Source: Corynebacterium falsenii (GTDB taxonomy: Bacteria > Actinomycetota > Actinomycetes > Mycobacteriales > Mycobacteriaceae). From it: a DNA stretch of 64,000 bases. Shown piece by piece: positions 1-9,038 of the stretch. Made by a program: the position numbers and the translations under genes. Under the pieces are notes generated by a model, which was not told the DNA's origin, did no database searches, and worked only from the letters and a program-made list of their open reading frames with translations. The stretch lies in contig NZ_CP083646.1 of assembly GCF_020099275.1 (NCBI RefSeq), positions 744,001 through 808,000 of the forward strand. Direction: 5' to 3'. Within the stretch, counting starts at the first letter, position 1; every line of letters starts with the position of its first letter.

Positions 1-1178
1 ACGCGGGGCACACCGTGGTCGTCGGCGGCGAAAAGTACGAGCTGAAGCTCCTGCCCGCCGGTGTGCTCTCCGAAAACGCCACCCCCGTCATCGGCAACGG
101 CTGCGTGGTGAACCTCGAGGCCCTGTTTGAGGAAATCGACGGCCTCGAAGCCCGCGGCGCCAACGCCTCCCGCCTGCGCGTCTCCGCCAACGCCCAGCTG
201 GTCGCGCCGTACCACGTGGCGATGGACCGCGTGGCCGAGCGCTTCCTGGGCAAGCGCGCCATCGGCACCACCGGCCGCGGCATCGGCCCGACCTACGCCG
301 ACAAGGTCTCCCGCGTGGGCATCCGCGCCCAGGACCTGCTCGACGAGTCCATCCTGCGCCAGAAGATCGAAGGCGCACTGGACCAGAAGAACCAGATCCT
401 CGTGAAGATCTACAACCGCAAGGCCGTGGACGCCGACGAGGTCGTGGACTACTTCCTCTCCCACGCCGACCGCCTCAAGCCCATGCTCATCGATGCGGAA
501 TACGAACTCAACAAGGCACTCGATGAAGGCAAGCACGTGCTCATGGAGGGCGGCCAGGCCACCATGCTGGACGTGGACCACGGCACCTACCCCTTCGTCA
601 CGTCCTCCAACCCCACCACCGGCGGCGCGTGCGTGGGGTCCGGCATCGGCCCCACGAAGATCACCAGCTCCCTGGGCATCATCAAGGCCTACACCACCCG
701 CGTGGGCGCCGGCCCGTTCCCCACGGAACTGTTCGACAAGTGGGGCGAGTTCCTGCAGACCACCGGCGGCGAGGTGGGCGTGAACACCGGCCGCAAGCGC
801 CGCACCGGCTGGTACGACTCGGTGATCGCCCGCTACGCCTCCCGCGTCAACGGCTTCACGGACCTGTTCCTCACCAAGCTGGACGTGCTCACCGGCATCG
901 GCGAGATCCCGATCTGCGTGGCCTACGACGTGGACGGCGTGCGCCACGATGAGATGCCCATGACGCAGACCGAGTTCCATCACGCCACGCCGATCTACGA
1001 GACCATGCCTGCCTGGGACGAGGACATCACCGGTTGCACCACCTTCGATGAACTTCCGGAGAAGGCGCAGGCTTATGTGAAGCGCTTGGAGGAGCTGTCC
1101 GGCTGCCGGATCTCCTACATCGGTGTGGGCCCGGGCCGCGATCAGACCATCGTTGTGCACGACGTGATGGAGAACTAG
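1..1178 (+). CDS. purA: Adenylosuccinate synthetase, 5' truncated by window edge
   Basis: Joins IMP and aspartate using GTP, the first committed step from IMP to AMP, in the cytoplasm. The reading frame is open from the first bases, so the start lies outside the window; 391 residues are visible against about 430 in the family, so roughly the first 40, including the GTP-binding start, are missing. The visible part opens with AGHTVV of the conserved NAGHT segment. It contains [11 protein letters not shown], the [16 protein letters not shown] stretch, [11 protein letters not shown] and a C-terminal [10 protein letters not shown]. Sequence and length fit PurA throughout. The next gene starts three bases after the stop, so the two are probably cotranscribed. 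Confidence 0.96.
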   Translation, partial: AGHTVVVGGEKYELKLLPAGVLSENATPVIGNGCVVNLEALFEEIDGLEARGANASRLRVSANAQLVAPYHVAMDRVAERFLGKRAIGTTGRGIGPTYADKVSRVGIRAQDLLDESILRQKIEGALDQKNQILVKIYNRKAVDADEVVDYFLSHADRLKPMLIDAEYELNKALDEGKHVLMEGGQATMLDVDHGTYPFVTSSNPTTGGACVGSGIGPTKITSSLGIIKAYTTRVGAGPFPTELFDKWGEFLQTTGGEVGVNTGRKRRTGWYDSVIARYASRVNGFTDLFLTKLDVLTGIGEIPICVAYDVDGVRHDEMPMTQTEFHHATPIYETMPAWDEDITGCTTFDELPEKAQAYVKRLEELSGCRISYIGVGPGRDQTIVVHDVMEN

Positions 1179-1181
1179 CTC

Positions 1182-2006
1182 GTGGTTGATGTGGCCTCGC
1201 TCCCCGAGGTCATCGACGGCCCCGGCGACCTGCAGCTGCGCCGGCTGGATCCCGCGTTGGCGGCTGAGGTGGAGGGGTACGTGGTGGCGTCGACCACAGA
1301 GGCCGAGCGGGAGGAGCTCTTCCGCTATTACACGCGCTCCGTCTTCCCGCTGGACGAGTTTGTCGAGGCTCCTGGGCGCATCACGTATGGGTTGTTCGCG
1401 GGTGAGCGGTTCGTGGGGCAGACTTCTATATACGACGCCAACGTGGGCGCAGATCACGTGACGCTGGGGTTCACCTACGTTCTGCCTGGGGAACGGGGGA
1501 GGGGGTATAACCCTGCGCTGAAGATGATGCTGTTCGGTGAGCTGGCGCGGCGCGGAGTGCGCGGGGTGTGGTTCCGGATGGATGCGGAGAACGAGGCCTC
1601 GCGGCGTGGAGTGGAGCGCGCCGGGGCGGTGTTCTCGCACGTGGATGAGGCGCCGCGGGAGTATCCGGACGGGCGCGTGGGTGAATCGCTGTACTTCTTC
1701 CGGACGTTGGTGCCGGTGGACTGGGTGTTTGCGGCGTCTAATGGTTTCGCGGTGCGCGTGCAGGATGCCGGGGAGCTGCGGGAGCTGCTGCGGTTGGCGC
1801 TGGGCGCTGGTGGTGCCGGTGGTGTGGACTGGGTGCAGATCCAGCACGCGCAGGAAGACGGCATGTTTGTCGCCTTCGATGCCCACAGCACTGCTGATGC
1901 CTGGATGGTCAGCGCCGACGAACGCCACCAACCCGCACTTGCCGACGTGCTCGGCGTGCCGCTCACTGCCGATGCTGCCCACCGCGCCCTCGACCGCCTG
2001 CTGTAG
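1182..2006 (+). CDS. GNAT-family N-acetyltransferase
   Basis: A 274-residue protein with a GNAT fold in its first 170 residues. A strand-rich segment (ITYGLFAGERFVGQTSIYD) leads to an acetyl-CoA-binding loop (LPGERGRGYNPALK), followed by a helix and the typical (N)EASRRGVERAGAVF segment. This resembles RimJ/RimL-type acetyltransferases that act on amino groups of proteins or small molecules. The C-terminal 100 residues are not recognised. The GTG start at 1182 is three bases after the purA stop, and no better start is available nearby. Substrate unknown. GC and codon use match the neighbours. Confidence 0.8.
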   Translation: MVDVASLPEVIDGPGDLQLRRLDPALAAEVEGYVVASTTEAEREELFRYYTRSVFPLDEFVEAPGRITYGLFAGERFVGQTSIYDANVGADHVTLGFTYVLPGERGRGYNPALKMMLFGELARRGVRGVWFRMDAENEASRRGVERAGAVFSHVDEAPREYPDGRVGESLYFFRTLVPVDWVFAASNGFAVRVQDAGELRELLRLALGAGGAGGVDWVQIQHAQEDGMFVAFDAHSTADAWMVSADERHQPALADVLGVPLTADAAHRALDRLL

Positions 2007-2031
2007 GTGCCGTTCAGCAAGGGGCGACAGA

Positions 2032-2151
2032 TGTGACAATGTTGTGTTCTGTGGAAAATGCCTGTGCAAAACCCCAGGTCGCATTTTCTGAGACTGCGTA
2101 AAACACAACATTGTCACACGTGAAGCGCTCGCATCCCGTGCTTCACATGTG
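2032..2151. repeat. Long intergenic palindrome, element 1
   Basis: In the 217-base gap between two convergent genes. A perfect 17-base inverted repeat, TGTGACAATGTTGTGTT (2032-2048) and its complement (2102-2118), encloses a second pair AAAATGC/GCATTTT (2055-2061 and 2081-2087). A further 12-base inverted repeat with one mismatch follows (CACACGTGAAGC at 2115-2126, GCTTCACATGTG at 2140-2151). No T-tract is present, so it is not a classical terminator. It resembles a MITE/REP-like or structured-RNA element and has the same architecture as 4718-4811. Confidence 0.6.
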
Positions 2152-2223
2152 ATCACCTAGGCTTTCCGAAGGCGAAAATTCACAAACCACGGCATTCGTA
2201 CACAGCAGTTCTGTTGTGCGCGC

Positions 2224-4026
2224 CTACATGCCACGCAAGAACGACGTCAACATCTCCCCAGCACGCGCAAGGTTGCGCTGGAACTCTTCCGGCTTCTCCG
2301 CCGTGGCGGCGTCCCAGGTCAGGCAGTATTCAATCTTCTCCGCACCCGGCGTGTAGTTCACTCCGAAGCCGTTCGGCACCGTCGGCGCGAACACGTAGCG
2401 CACGATCTGCCGATCCGAGCCGATGGACGTGGTGGAGAGGAAGTCCGTCCGCGCCGCGATCACGCCCGGATCAGCCATGAGGTCGAGGGAGCCAAGCCCC
2501 TCCTTCTCCGCGGTAAACGCCAGCGCCTATAGGTGGCGGTCGATGCCGTTGCCGGTTTTGCAGCCGATCACCCAATTGCGGTGCGCATCGAGTGCGGCGC
2601 GCAGCAGCTCCGCCAGGGATTCACCAGCAGTCTCGTCACCGCAGCTGCCACTTCTGTCGGCCCCGTCATCACTGCCATTGCCACGCCCACCCCGCACCAG
2701 CGTCTGCGCGAACGCCACCGCCTCGGGCGTCACGGCGCGCAGACACTCGGTCCGTCCGGCCTTGTATTCGCGCATGTCCACGGCCTCGTACACAGCCCGG
2801 ATCCGCCCGTACGTCAGCTCCTGAGCGATGGACAGGATCAGCTGGCTCATGGCGTCCGCGCTGAACTTCATTGGCAGCTCGGCGTTCGGCACGCGCGGAA
2901 CTTGCACGAGGTCGACGCGCAGGTCGCGCTGTGGAATCTCGCGTACGTCCGGCTCAGCGCCTGCACCCTGATCCTCCCACGTCATCTCCTCCACCGGCAG
3001 CGGCCCGGCCCAAGACTCCCCGGCCGTCTCACCAGTCACCCCAGCCTCCAACTTGCCATCGCGGATCTGCTGCGCCCGCACCATCGCGGTCACCAGCGTC
3101 GCCCCATCCACAGTCGAGTGCTCCACGTGCATCGCCGCGAAATCGTCGATCTGCCCGCCGGTCGCGATATTGATCTGGTACGTGATCGGCCGGTACACCC
3201 ACGCGTGCCCCGCATCGAACGCCACACGCCGCAGCGCCTCCGCCTCGGTCACGTCGAGCTCCAGCAGGTTCACCGCGAACAGTTGGTTCTGCAGCGTGTG
3301 GTACGCGTCGCTGTCACGGAGCCTTTCTATATCCGACGCCAAACCGCCCGAACCAACATAAGACCTCTCAGTGGTATGGCCAGGTTCCCCAGCAGCCTGG
3401 GACAACACGGACTCTAACGCGCCGCGCAGCGCATCATCGCTGGCGAGCCGCCCGGCAGCATCGGTGAGCTGCACATCGAACATGTGGCCGTTGGCGAGCA
3501 CGCCGATGCTGCGGGAGGTTTCATCGAGCTCGCAGAAGGTCACCGTGTCGCAGTCCGGCGCGGGGTGGCGCAGGGCGCCGTTGAAGCAGCGCCACTGGGC
3601 GGCGTCGATGGGTTGGTCGCGGGCGTCGCGTTCCTCGGGCATGCGGCCGTCGGCCTGCAGCAGGTGTAGGCGCGCCAGGATGCCGATGAGCTCCACCGCG
3701 CGGTCCAGGCCGGTGGAGTTGGTGGCGAGGTTGATCTGGAAGCCCACGTTCGTGGCCAGGGGCAACGGTGCGCGCACGGTGAGGTAGTCCTGCAGCCAGC
3801 GGTTTGCCAGCCAGCTGGAATCGGCGGAGTCTTTCTCTGCCGCGAAGCGGAGCAGCGCTTCCTGCAGCTCCGGGCCGGGGGAGGCGGCGAAGTCCCGAAT
3901 GGTGCGATCGGTGGTTGCGAGCGTTGGGGCGTCGACAACAGCGGAGACCACGGTGTGGAGCGACCGGAGGGTGGCGCTGAGCTCGGGAACAGGCAGGGAC
4001 TTCAGTGCGGCGCGGTTATCGACCAT
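2224..4026 (-). pseudogene. Choline/carnitine O-acyltransferase, interrupted by an in-frame amber codon
   Basis: Family members move acyl groups between CoA and carnitine or choline. The reading frame runs 600 codons from ATG at 4026, the usual family length. It shows the N-terminal SLPVPELSATLRSL, the catalytic-histidine motif VEHSTVDG (His near residue 303), YGRIRAVYEA with GRTE (about 406-427), and GIDRHL (494-499). Codon 500 is TAG (plus-strand 2527-2529). After it the same frame continues with ALAFTAEKEGL, DFLSTTSIG and NGFGVNYTPG, the family's C-terminal region. One base change therefore splits the gene into a 499-residue piece and an 84-residue piece starting at Met 2478. The residue lost may have been Gln or Tyr. 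Starts four bases downstream of the phosphoribosyltransferase gene. Loss of the C-terminal substrate-binding part should inactivate the enzyme unless the amber codon is read through or is a sequencing error. Confidence 0.88.
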
Positions 4027-4030
4027 GCCG

Positions 4031-4531
4031 TTACATTTTAGTGACCGGGGGCTCCGCAGACCAGGGGAAAACGATCCACTCATCGGTGTGTTTCCACACA
4101 TAATCAGGGGAAATGACGGAGCGGGACTTGCCGTAGATGACGGCGGAGCGAACCTCGGCGCCGTGCTTTTCCAGCAGCTTGAGCACGAGGTCGAGGGTGC
4201 GGCCGGAGTCGGCGACGTCGTCCACGACGAGGAGCTTCTTCCCGGAGATGGCGGAGGTGTCTAGGAGGGGCTCCAGCAGCACGGGGTCGGGGAGGGTTTC
4301 GTGGACGTCGGTGTAGAACTCCACGTTGATGGCGTCCGAGAGCTTCACGCCCATGGAGTAGGACAGCGCGCCGGCGGGGACGAGGCCACCGCGGGCGACG
4401 GCGATGATGATCTCCGGCTCGAAGCCGGAATCGACGATCTGCTGCGCGAGCTCGCGGTTGGCGCGGCCGAAGCCCTCCCAGGTGAGGACTTCCTTGTCTT
4501 GGAGGTCTGAGGAATCTGCGTGATAGGCCAT
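4031..4531 (-). CDS. Purine (hypoxanthine/xanthine-type) phosphoribosyltransferase
   Basis: A 166-residue type I phosphoribosyltransferase that would attach PRPP ribose-phosphate to a purine base, a salvage reaction. The PRPP-binding signature LLVVDDVADSGRTL lies near residues 98-111, with the upstream IIIAVARGGLVPA loop near residues 42-54. Length and the C-terminal WIVFPW segment match the Gpt-like proteins of actinobacteria. First gene of a leftward pair with the broken carnitine acyltransferase (four-base gap). The exact base specificity (guanine, xanthine or hypoxanthine) cannot be read from sequence. Confidence 0.85.
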   Translation of the reverse strand: MAYHADSSDLQDKEVLTWEGFGRANRELAQQIVDSGFEPEIIIAVARGGLVPAGALSYSMGVKLSDAINVEFYTDVHETLPDPVLLEPLLDTSAISGKKLLVVDDVADSGRTLDLVLKLLEKHGAEVRSAVIYGKSRSVISPDYVWKHTDEWIVFPWSAEPPVTKM

Positions 4532-4717
4532 GGTGAAACTCTAGCGCGTGGGGTGGTTGGCCGGGGTGGGTGTGGTGTTGTGTGGTGGTGGGTGAGCGTG
4601 GGTGAGCGTGGTGCCGTGCGGTGGGTGGCGCCCCACGGCCCAAACGCGCCCCGGTTGGCGCCCTGACTCACGCCCCGTAAGGCCTAACGCACCCCGGATG
4701 GTGCCCCTTAGTCCTGT

Positions 4718-4811
4718 GTAGCAGATGTGCAGCGAATGTATGGACGAACATGCACATTTCCGGGCTTCGAACGTACCCCTTCGGTAGATATTTTCGCTGC
4801 ACTTGTGCTAC
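4718..4811. repeat. Long intergenic palindrome, element 2
   Basis: A 19-base inverted repeat with two mismatches: GTAGCAGATGTGCAGCGAA (4718-4736) and TTCGCTGCACTTGTGCTAC (4793-4811), separated by 56 bases. Arm length and spacing are close to element 1 (17-base arms, 53 bases apart), and both left arms sit at a CAGATGTG. No T-tract and no coding frame. Possibly a non-autonomous mobile element or a structured RNA. Confidence 0.55.
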
Positions 4812-4994
4812 CTGGGGGGCTTGGAGGGCGCGTCGGGTCTTGGGTGCTGCTTTTCCTCTTCATTTTCTTCATTTTCCGTGATTCCGGCGACCTTCTGTGA
4901 CCCCCACTCTCAGCGGGTTGAGCGCCTGCAGCTCGCCTCTCGCCGGGATTCAGCCAATTCGGCTCCGCTCCACCGGCCTATCGGTAGAGTTACC

Positions 4995-5010
4995 GGTGAT
5001 TCGCATCACA
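4995..5010. promoter_or_regulatory. Candidate GlxR (CRP-type) binding site upstream of the ligase
   Basis: GGTGATTCGCATCACA matches 9 of the 10 conserved positions of TGTGA-N6-TCACA, the corynebacterial GlxR consensus. It is 152 bases before the ligase ATG, compatible with cAMP-dependent control of acid catabolism. Inferred from consensus only. Confidence 0.45.
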
Positions 5011-5161
5011 ATGAGGTGGCGCATGTCTGCAGAAAGCCAGCCAGACCTCTGAGCCGCCCGCCATACCCAACAACGCAAACTCCGTGCTACGCCCCCGTAA
5101 TCAGAACCCCAACAACACAAACCCGTAGCACCCCAACAACACGAAAGGCTCACTCACACTC

Positions 5162-6775
5162 ATGCCGATTTCCAGCCCGCGCGAAGCCGTCGATATCCGC
5201 GAAGAGTCCGTGTACGATGCCGTCTTCGCTGACCTGCGCCCGGAGGAGGAATCCAAGCCCGCCATCATCGACCCACTGACGGGCACCACCACCAGCTACG
5301 GCGAGCTGCGCGCAGCCATCGATGCCTTCGCCGGTGCCCTCGCCGCCCGCGGAGTGCAGTCGAAGGATGTCGTGGCGCTGCACTGCCCGAACTCCCTGCC
5401 GTTCGTGGTGGCGTTTCATGGCATCATGCGCGCCGGGGCAACCGTCACCACGGTGGGGTCCCTCGCTCCGGCTGCTGATATCGCCAAGCAGTTGAAGGAT
5501 TCCGGCGCCACGCTGGTGCTCACGGCCACTCCGCTCGCCGAAGCTGCACGCGGGGGAGCTGCCCAAGCCGGCCTCCCCGACAACTCAGTGATCGACCTCT
5601 TCGCCCCGGAAGGCGGTCGGCAGTCCATGCTTGCGGAAGGCGCGCAGGCCCCGCACCCACACATCGACCCCCGCACCCATGTGGCCGTACTGCCGTATTC
5701 CTCCGGCACCACCGGCATCCCCAAGGGCGTGATGCTCAGCCATTACAACCTCGCGGCGAATATCCGCCAGGTCGCCCCGGCGCTGCAGGATATCGGCCTG
5801 CACGCGGATTCCACCGTCATGGGCGTGCTGCCGTTTTTCCACATCTACGGCATGAACGTGCTGCTCAACAGCACCTTGCGCATCCGCGGCGCCATCGTCA
5901 CGATGCCGAAGTTCGACCTCGAACAGTTCCTCCAGCTCCACCAGCAATACGGCATTGATTTCAGCTTCATCGCCCCGCCCATTGCCGTCGCGCTGGCTAA
6001 GCATCCGATGGTGGGTCAGTACGACCTCTCGGCGTTGAAGTACATTCAGTCCGGTGCCGCGCCGCTGGACAAGAGCCTCGCGGAGGCCGTGCAAAAGCGC
6101 CTCGACGTGGTCGTGGTCCAAGGCTTCGGCATGACTGAAACGTCGCCGGTGACTCACAACTCCATCGCGCGGGTCTCTCCGCTGGATTCCATCGGCTCCC
6201 CCGTGGCGAACACGGAGTTCAAGGTCATGGAGCTCAGCGATGACACCCCGATCGAGCAGTGGGCGGAGATCGCCCCGCCGACCAACCCCGGCGAGCGCAG
6301 CGCGGCCGGCGAGATGTGGGTCCGCGGCCCGCAGGTGATGCTGGGGTACCTCAACAATGAGGAGGCCACCCGCAACACCCTCCTCGCCGATGGTTGGTTG
6401 CGCACGGGCGATATCGTCAACCTCGATCACGAGGGCAATGCCTACGTGGTTGATCGCGCGAAGGAGCTCATTAAGTACAAGGGTTACCAGGTGGCTCCTG
6501 CCGAGCTGGAGGCGCTGATTCTTTCGCGTGAGGATGTCGCGGACGTGGCTGTGGTCGGTCAGCGGCGCGCCGAGGATGGGGAGGAGGTGCCGCACGCTTT
6601 CGTGGTCGCGGCCGGTGGCGCCACCATCGATGAGCAGGAGTTGCTGGGTTGGGTTGCTGAGCGCGTGGCTCCGTATAAGAAGGTTCGGTTTGTTTCTTTT
6701 CTCGACGCCATCCCCAAGTCCTCCACCGGCAAAATCCTCCGGAAGGACCTCAAGGCTTCCCTTCCCGAGGTGTAA
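5162..6775 (+). CDS. Acyl-CoA / 4-coumarate-CoA-type ligase (AMP-forming)
   Basis: A 537-residue ANL-superfamily enzyme that activates a carboxylic acid with ATP and CoA. It shows the P-loop YSSGTTGIPKGVML (about 178-191), the A5-type GFGMTETSPVT, the hinge/A8 region GWLRTGDIV ... DRAKELIKYKGYQVAP, and the catalytic lysine in PKSSTGKILRKDL near the C-terminus. The order of motifs and length fit 4CL/FadD-like ligases. No close promoter was recognised; a GlxR-like site lies 152 bases upstream. It converges on the kinase-dehydrogenase-SDR operon, which suggests it supplies the CoA ester for those enzymes. Substrate not determined. Confidence 0.9.
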   Translation: MPISSPREAVDIREESVYDAVFADLRPEEESKPAIIDPLTGTTTSYGELRAAIDAFAGALAARGVQSKDVVALHCPNSLPFVVAFHGIMRAGATVTTVGSLAPAADIAKQLKDSGATLVLTATPLAEAARGGAAQAGLPDNSVIDLFAPEGGRQSMLAEGAQAPHPHIDPRTHVAVLPYSSGTTGIPKGVMLSHYNLAANIRQVAPALQDIGLHADSTVMGVLPFFHIYGMNVLLNSTLRIRGAIVTMPKFDLEQFLQLHQQYGIDFSFIAPPIAVALAKHPMVGQYDLSALKYIQSGAAPLDKSLAEAVQKRLDVVVVQGFGMTETSPVTHNSIARVSPLDSIGSPVANTEFKVMELSDDTPIEQWAEIAPPTNPGERSAAGEMWVRGPQVMLGYLNNEEATRNTLLADGWLRTGDIVNLDHEGNAYVVDRAKELIKYKGYQVAPAELEALILSREDVADVAVVGQRRAEDGEEVPHAFVVAAGGATIDEQELLGWVAERVAPYKKVRFVSFLDAIPKSSTGKILRKDLKASLPEV

Positions 6776-6802
6776 AGCTGGTGCCGCACCTCTAGCCGCT
6801 CC

Positions 6803-7840
6803 CTACGCCGCGAGCCCGTAACGTGCCGCCATCGTGTGCGCGTAGCCCACGATCCATTCGACCATTTCTGGGGTGGGCGCGCCGGTGACCGCGCGGTTGG
6901 AGGGGTTGTCTTGGACGCGGCGCACCACGCCTTCCACGATGATGGCGACTTTCCACAGGCCCAGGACGTGCCAGAATCCCAGCGGGCCCAGGGATTCTTC
7001 TGAGCGGCCTGTGATGGTGAAGTAGCGTTGCGCCAGTTCGTCCGGGGTGGGGAAGCCGGGTGCCAGGGCGGCCTCGAAGCCGGGGAGTTTCAGCCCATCC
7101 GGGGTGGGCCAGTAGGCCAGCAGTGAGCCGATGTCGGCCAGCGGGTCGCCGAGGGTGGTGAGTTCCCAATCGACCACGGCATTGATCGCGCCGGTCTGCG
7201 GGTCTGCGATGACGTTGCCGAGGTGCAGGTCGCCGTGGACGAGCACGGTGGTCTGTTGGTCGGGTTGGCAGCGCGTGAGCAGGGCCGTGAGTTCGTCGAG
7301 TGCGGGCAGGTCGCGTGTTTTTGTTTTCTCCCACTGCCCGGCCCACCGGCGGAGCTGCCGCGGTGCGTAGGGCTTGTGGGAGGCGAGGTCGGCGAGTCCC
7401 ACCCGGTCGAGGTCCACGGCGTGGATGGCGGCCATGGCGCTGATGAGCCCGTCGGCGATGGTCCTGCGCACGTGCGGGCTGAGTGTTTCTGATGTTGTTG
7501 TCGACGCCACCGTGATGCCCTCCACCGCGGACATTGCGACGACTGGCACGTCGGCGACGTCGTGCGTGGTGCCGTAGATGCGCGGCACGGGAACATCGGT
7601 ATCAGCTAGGGCGGCCATGATGCGCCCTTCGCGGGCGACGTCATGGGCGCTGGCGGCAAGCGTTCCCAGCGGTGGGCGGCGCACCACCACGGCCCGCCCA
7701 GCGGTGTCCGTGGCGGTGTAGGTCAAGTTGGATTGGCCGGACCCGATGCGTTCGAGGTCGACGGGTCCGTGGGTGCCGGCCACGTGCTCGAGCCAGGTGG
7801 CTAACGTGGCGGCGTCGAACGGAGAAGATTTAGCGGTCAC
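6803..7840 (-). CDS. APH-like phosphotransferase (ACAD10/11- and LvaA-type acyl-CoA kinase candidate)
   Basis: A 345-residue protein with the protein-kinase-like APH fold: glycine loop GSGQSNLTYTATD, invariant lysine region VVVRRPP, catalytic HGDLHLGN and Mg-binding VVDWELTTLGDPLADIG. Annotated family members are often called aminoglycoside phosphotransferases, but the partner gene argues otherwise. It overlaps by 11 bases with an acyl-CoA dehydrogenase, the arrangement that is fused in human ACAD10/ACAD11 and split in the Pseudomonas putida levulinate operon (LvaA/LvaC). In those systems the kinase phosphorylates the 4-hydroxyl of a 4-hydroxyacyl-CoA. Last gene of the leftward operon. Substrate here is inferred. 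Confidence 0.82.
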   Translation of the reverse strand: MTAKSSPFDAATLATWLEHVAGTHGPVDLERIGSGQSNLTYTATDTAGRAVVVRRPPLGTLAASAHDVAREGRIMAALADTDVPVPRIYGTTHDVADVPVVAMSAVEGITVASTTTSETLSPHVRRTIADGLISAMAAIHAVDLDRVGLADLASHKPYAPRQLRRWAGQWEKTKTRDLPALDELTALLTRCQPDQQTTVLVHGDLHLGNVIADPQTGAINAVVDWELTTLGDPLADIGSLLAYWPTPDGLKLPGFEAALAPGFPTPDELAQRYFTITGRSEESLGPLGFWHVLGLWKVAIIVEGVVRRVQDNPSNRAVTGAPTPEMVEWIVGYAHTMAARYGLAA

Positions 7841-9035
7841 GGTATTTCCTCAATTCGGCGCGGGCGATGGTCATGCGGTGTACTTCGTCGGGGCCGTCGG
7901 CCAGGCGGAGGGTGCGCAGGCCCGCGTACATGGCGGCGAGGGGGGTGTCGTCGGTGACACCTTCGCCACCGAAGACCTGAATGGCTTGGTCCACCACGCG
8001 CAGCGCCACGGCGGGGGCGGCGACCTTGATCGCGGCGATTTCCTGCCGGGCTTCCTTGTTGCTTGCGGTGTCCATCATCCATGCGGCCTTGAGGGTCAGC
8101 AGCCGGGCTTGTTCGATGTCGATGCGGGCTTGGGCGATCTGATCGCGGATATTGTCGCGGTCCGCTAGCCGCGTGCCGAAGGTGGATCGCGAGAGCGCGC
8201 GGGTGCATAGGAGCTCCAGCGCGCGTTCGGCCATGCCCAGCGAGCGCATGCAGTGGTGGATGCGCCCGGGACCCAGGCGGTCTTGGGCGATGCGGAAGCC
8301 TGCGCCCTCGCCGCCGAGGATGTCCTTGTCCGGCACGAACACGTCCGCGAATTCCACTTCGGCGTGCCCTTCGCGGTCGTGGTAGCCGAAGACGGGGAGG
8401 TTTCTGAGGATTGTGACGCCATCAGCGTGCGCGGGCACCACGAGCATTGATTGCTGGCGATGCACCTCTGCCTCGGGGTTGGTTTTGCCCATGACGATCA
8501 TGACCTCGAGGTGCGGGTGCATACCGTTGGAGGTGAACCACTTCCGGCCGTTGAGGATGAAACCACCCGTGGTGCGCTTCATGGACATGGCGACGTTGGT
8601 GGCGTCGGAGGAGGAGATGCCGGGTTCGGTCATGGCGAACGCGGAGCGGATCGTGCCGTCGAGGAGGGGGCGGAGATATTTTTCCTTGTGCTCGTCTGTG
8701 CCGTAGAGCTCGAAGATTTCCATGTTGCCGGTGTCCGGGGCGCTGCAGTTGCAGGCTTCGGGGGCGAGGTGGATGGACCGGCCCATGATTTCGGCGAGTG
8801 GGGCGTAGTCGGTGTTGCTGAGGCCCGGGTCGCGGTGGGGGTGGAACAGGTTCCACAGGCCGCGGGATCGGGCCTCGGCTTTGAGGTCATCGAGCACGGC
8901 GGGGTAGTGGTGGGGGTCGCCGGAGTCGGCCATTTGGCGGGCGGCGATGGGTTCGGCGAGGTAGACGCATTCGTCCATGAAGGCGGTGAGGCGGCGCTGG
9001 TAGTCCAGGCTGCGGTCGGAGGGGCGGAAGTCCAT
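7830..9035 (-). CDS. Acyl-CoA dehydrogenase, ACAD11-like
   Basis: A 401-residue flavoprotein of the acyl-CoA dehydrogenase family. Motifs include NCSAPDTGNMEIF (about 108-120), FAMTEPGISSSDATN, the FAD-binding WFTSNG region, FGTRLADRDNIRDQIA, and the C-terminal QVFGGEGVTDDTPLA with LADGPDEVHRMTIARAELRK. The APDTGNME and LADGPDEVH segments are as I recall them from mammalian ACAD11, and differ from ordinary beta-oxidation enzymes. With the neighbouring kinase it would eliminate phosphate from a phosphorylated hydroxyacyl-CoA to give the enoyl-CoA. It follows the SDR gene by three bases and overlaps the kinase by 11, so the three are one operon. Confidence 0.88.
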   Translation of the reverse strand: MDFRPSDRSLDYQRRLTAFMDECVYLAEPIAARQMADSGDPHHYPAVLDDLKAEARSRGLWNLFHPHRDPGLSNTDYAPLAEIMGRSIHLAPEACNCSAPDTGNMEIFELYGTDEHKEKYLRPLLDGTIRSAFAMTEPGISSSDATNVAMSMKRTTGGFILNGRKWFTSNGMHPHLEVMIVMGKTNPEAEVHRQQSMLVVPAHADGVTILRNLPVFGYHDREGHAEVEFADVFVPDKDILGGEGAGFRIAQDRLGPGRIHHCMRSLGMAERALELLCTRALSRSTFGTRLADRDNIRDQIAQARIDIEQARLLTLKAAWMMDTASNKEARQEIAAIKVAAPAVALRVVDQAIQVFGGEGVTDDTPLAAMYAGLRTLRLADGPDEVHRMTIARAELRKYRDR

Positions 9036-9038
9036 GGG

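Larger units (their letters stand above)
4532..5161. other. Gene-poor 630-base intergenic region
   Basis: Divergent spacer between the phosphoribosyltransferase and ligase genes. It holds the palindrome at 4718-4811 and a GlxR-like site at 4995-5010. The forward reading frame at 4803-5279 overlaps the true ligase start and encodes low-complexity sequence, so it is not taken as a gene. The part at 4545-4625 is a GTG/GGTG-rich simple-sequence stretch. Confidence 0.6.

Noticed and set aside
2224..4101. Pyrrolysine or other programmed recoding at the amber codon
   Set aside because: No insertion signal or pyl genes are visible, and the family does not use Pyl; simple nonsense mutation is the default.
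4803..5279. 158-codon frame upstream of the ligase
   Set aside because: Ser/Thr/Pro-rich, overlaps the true ligase start, and runs through the palindrome arm and GlxR-like site.
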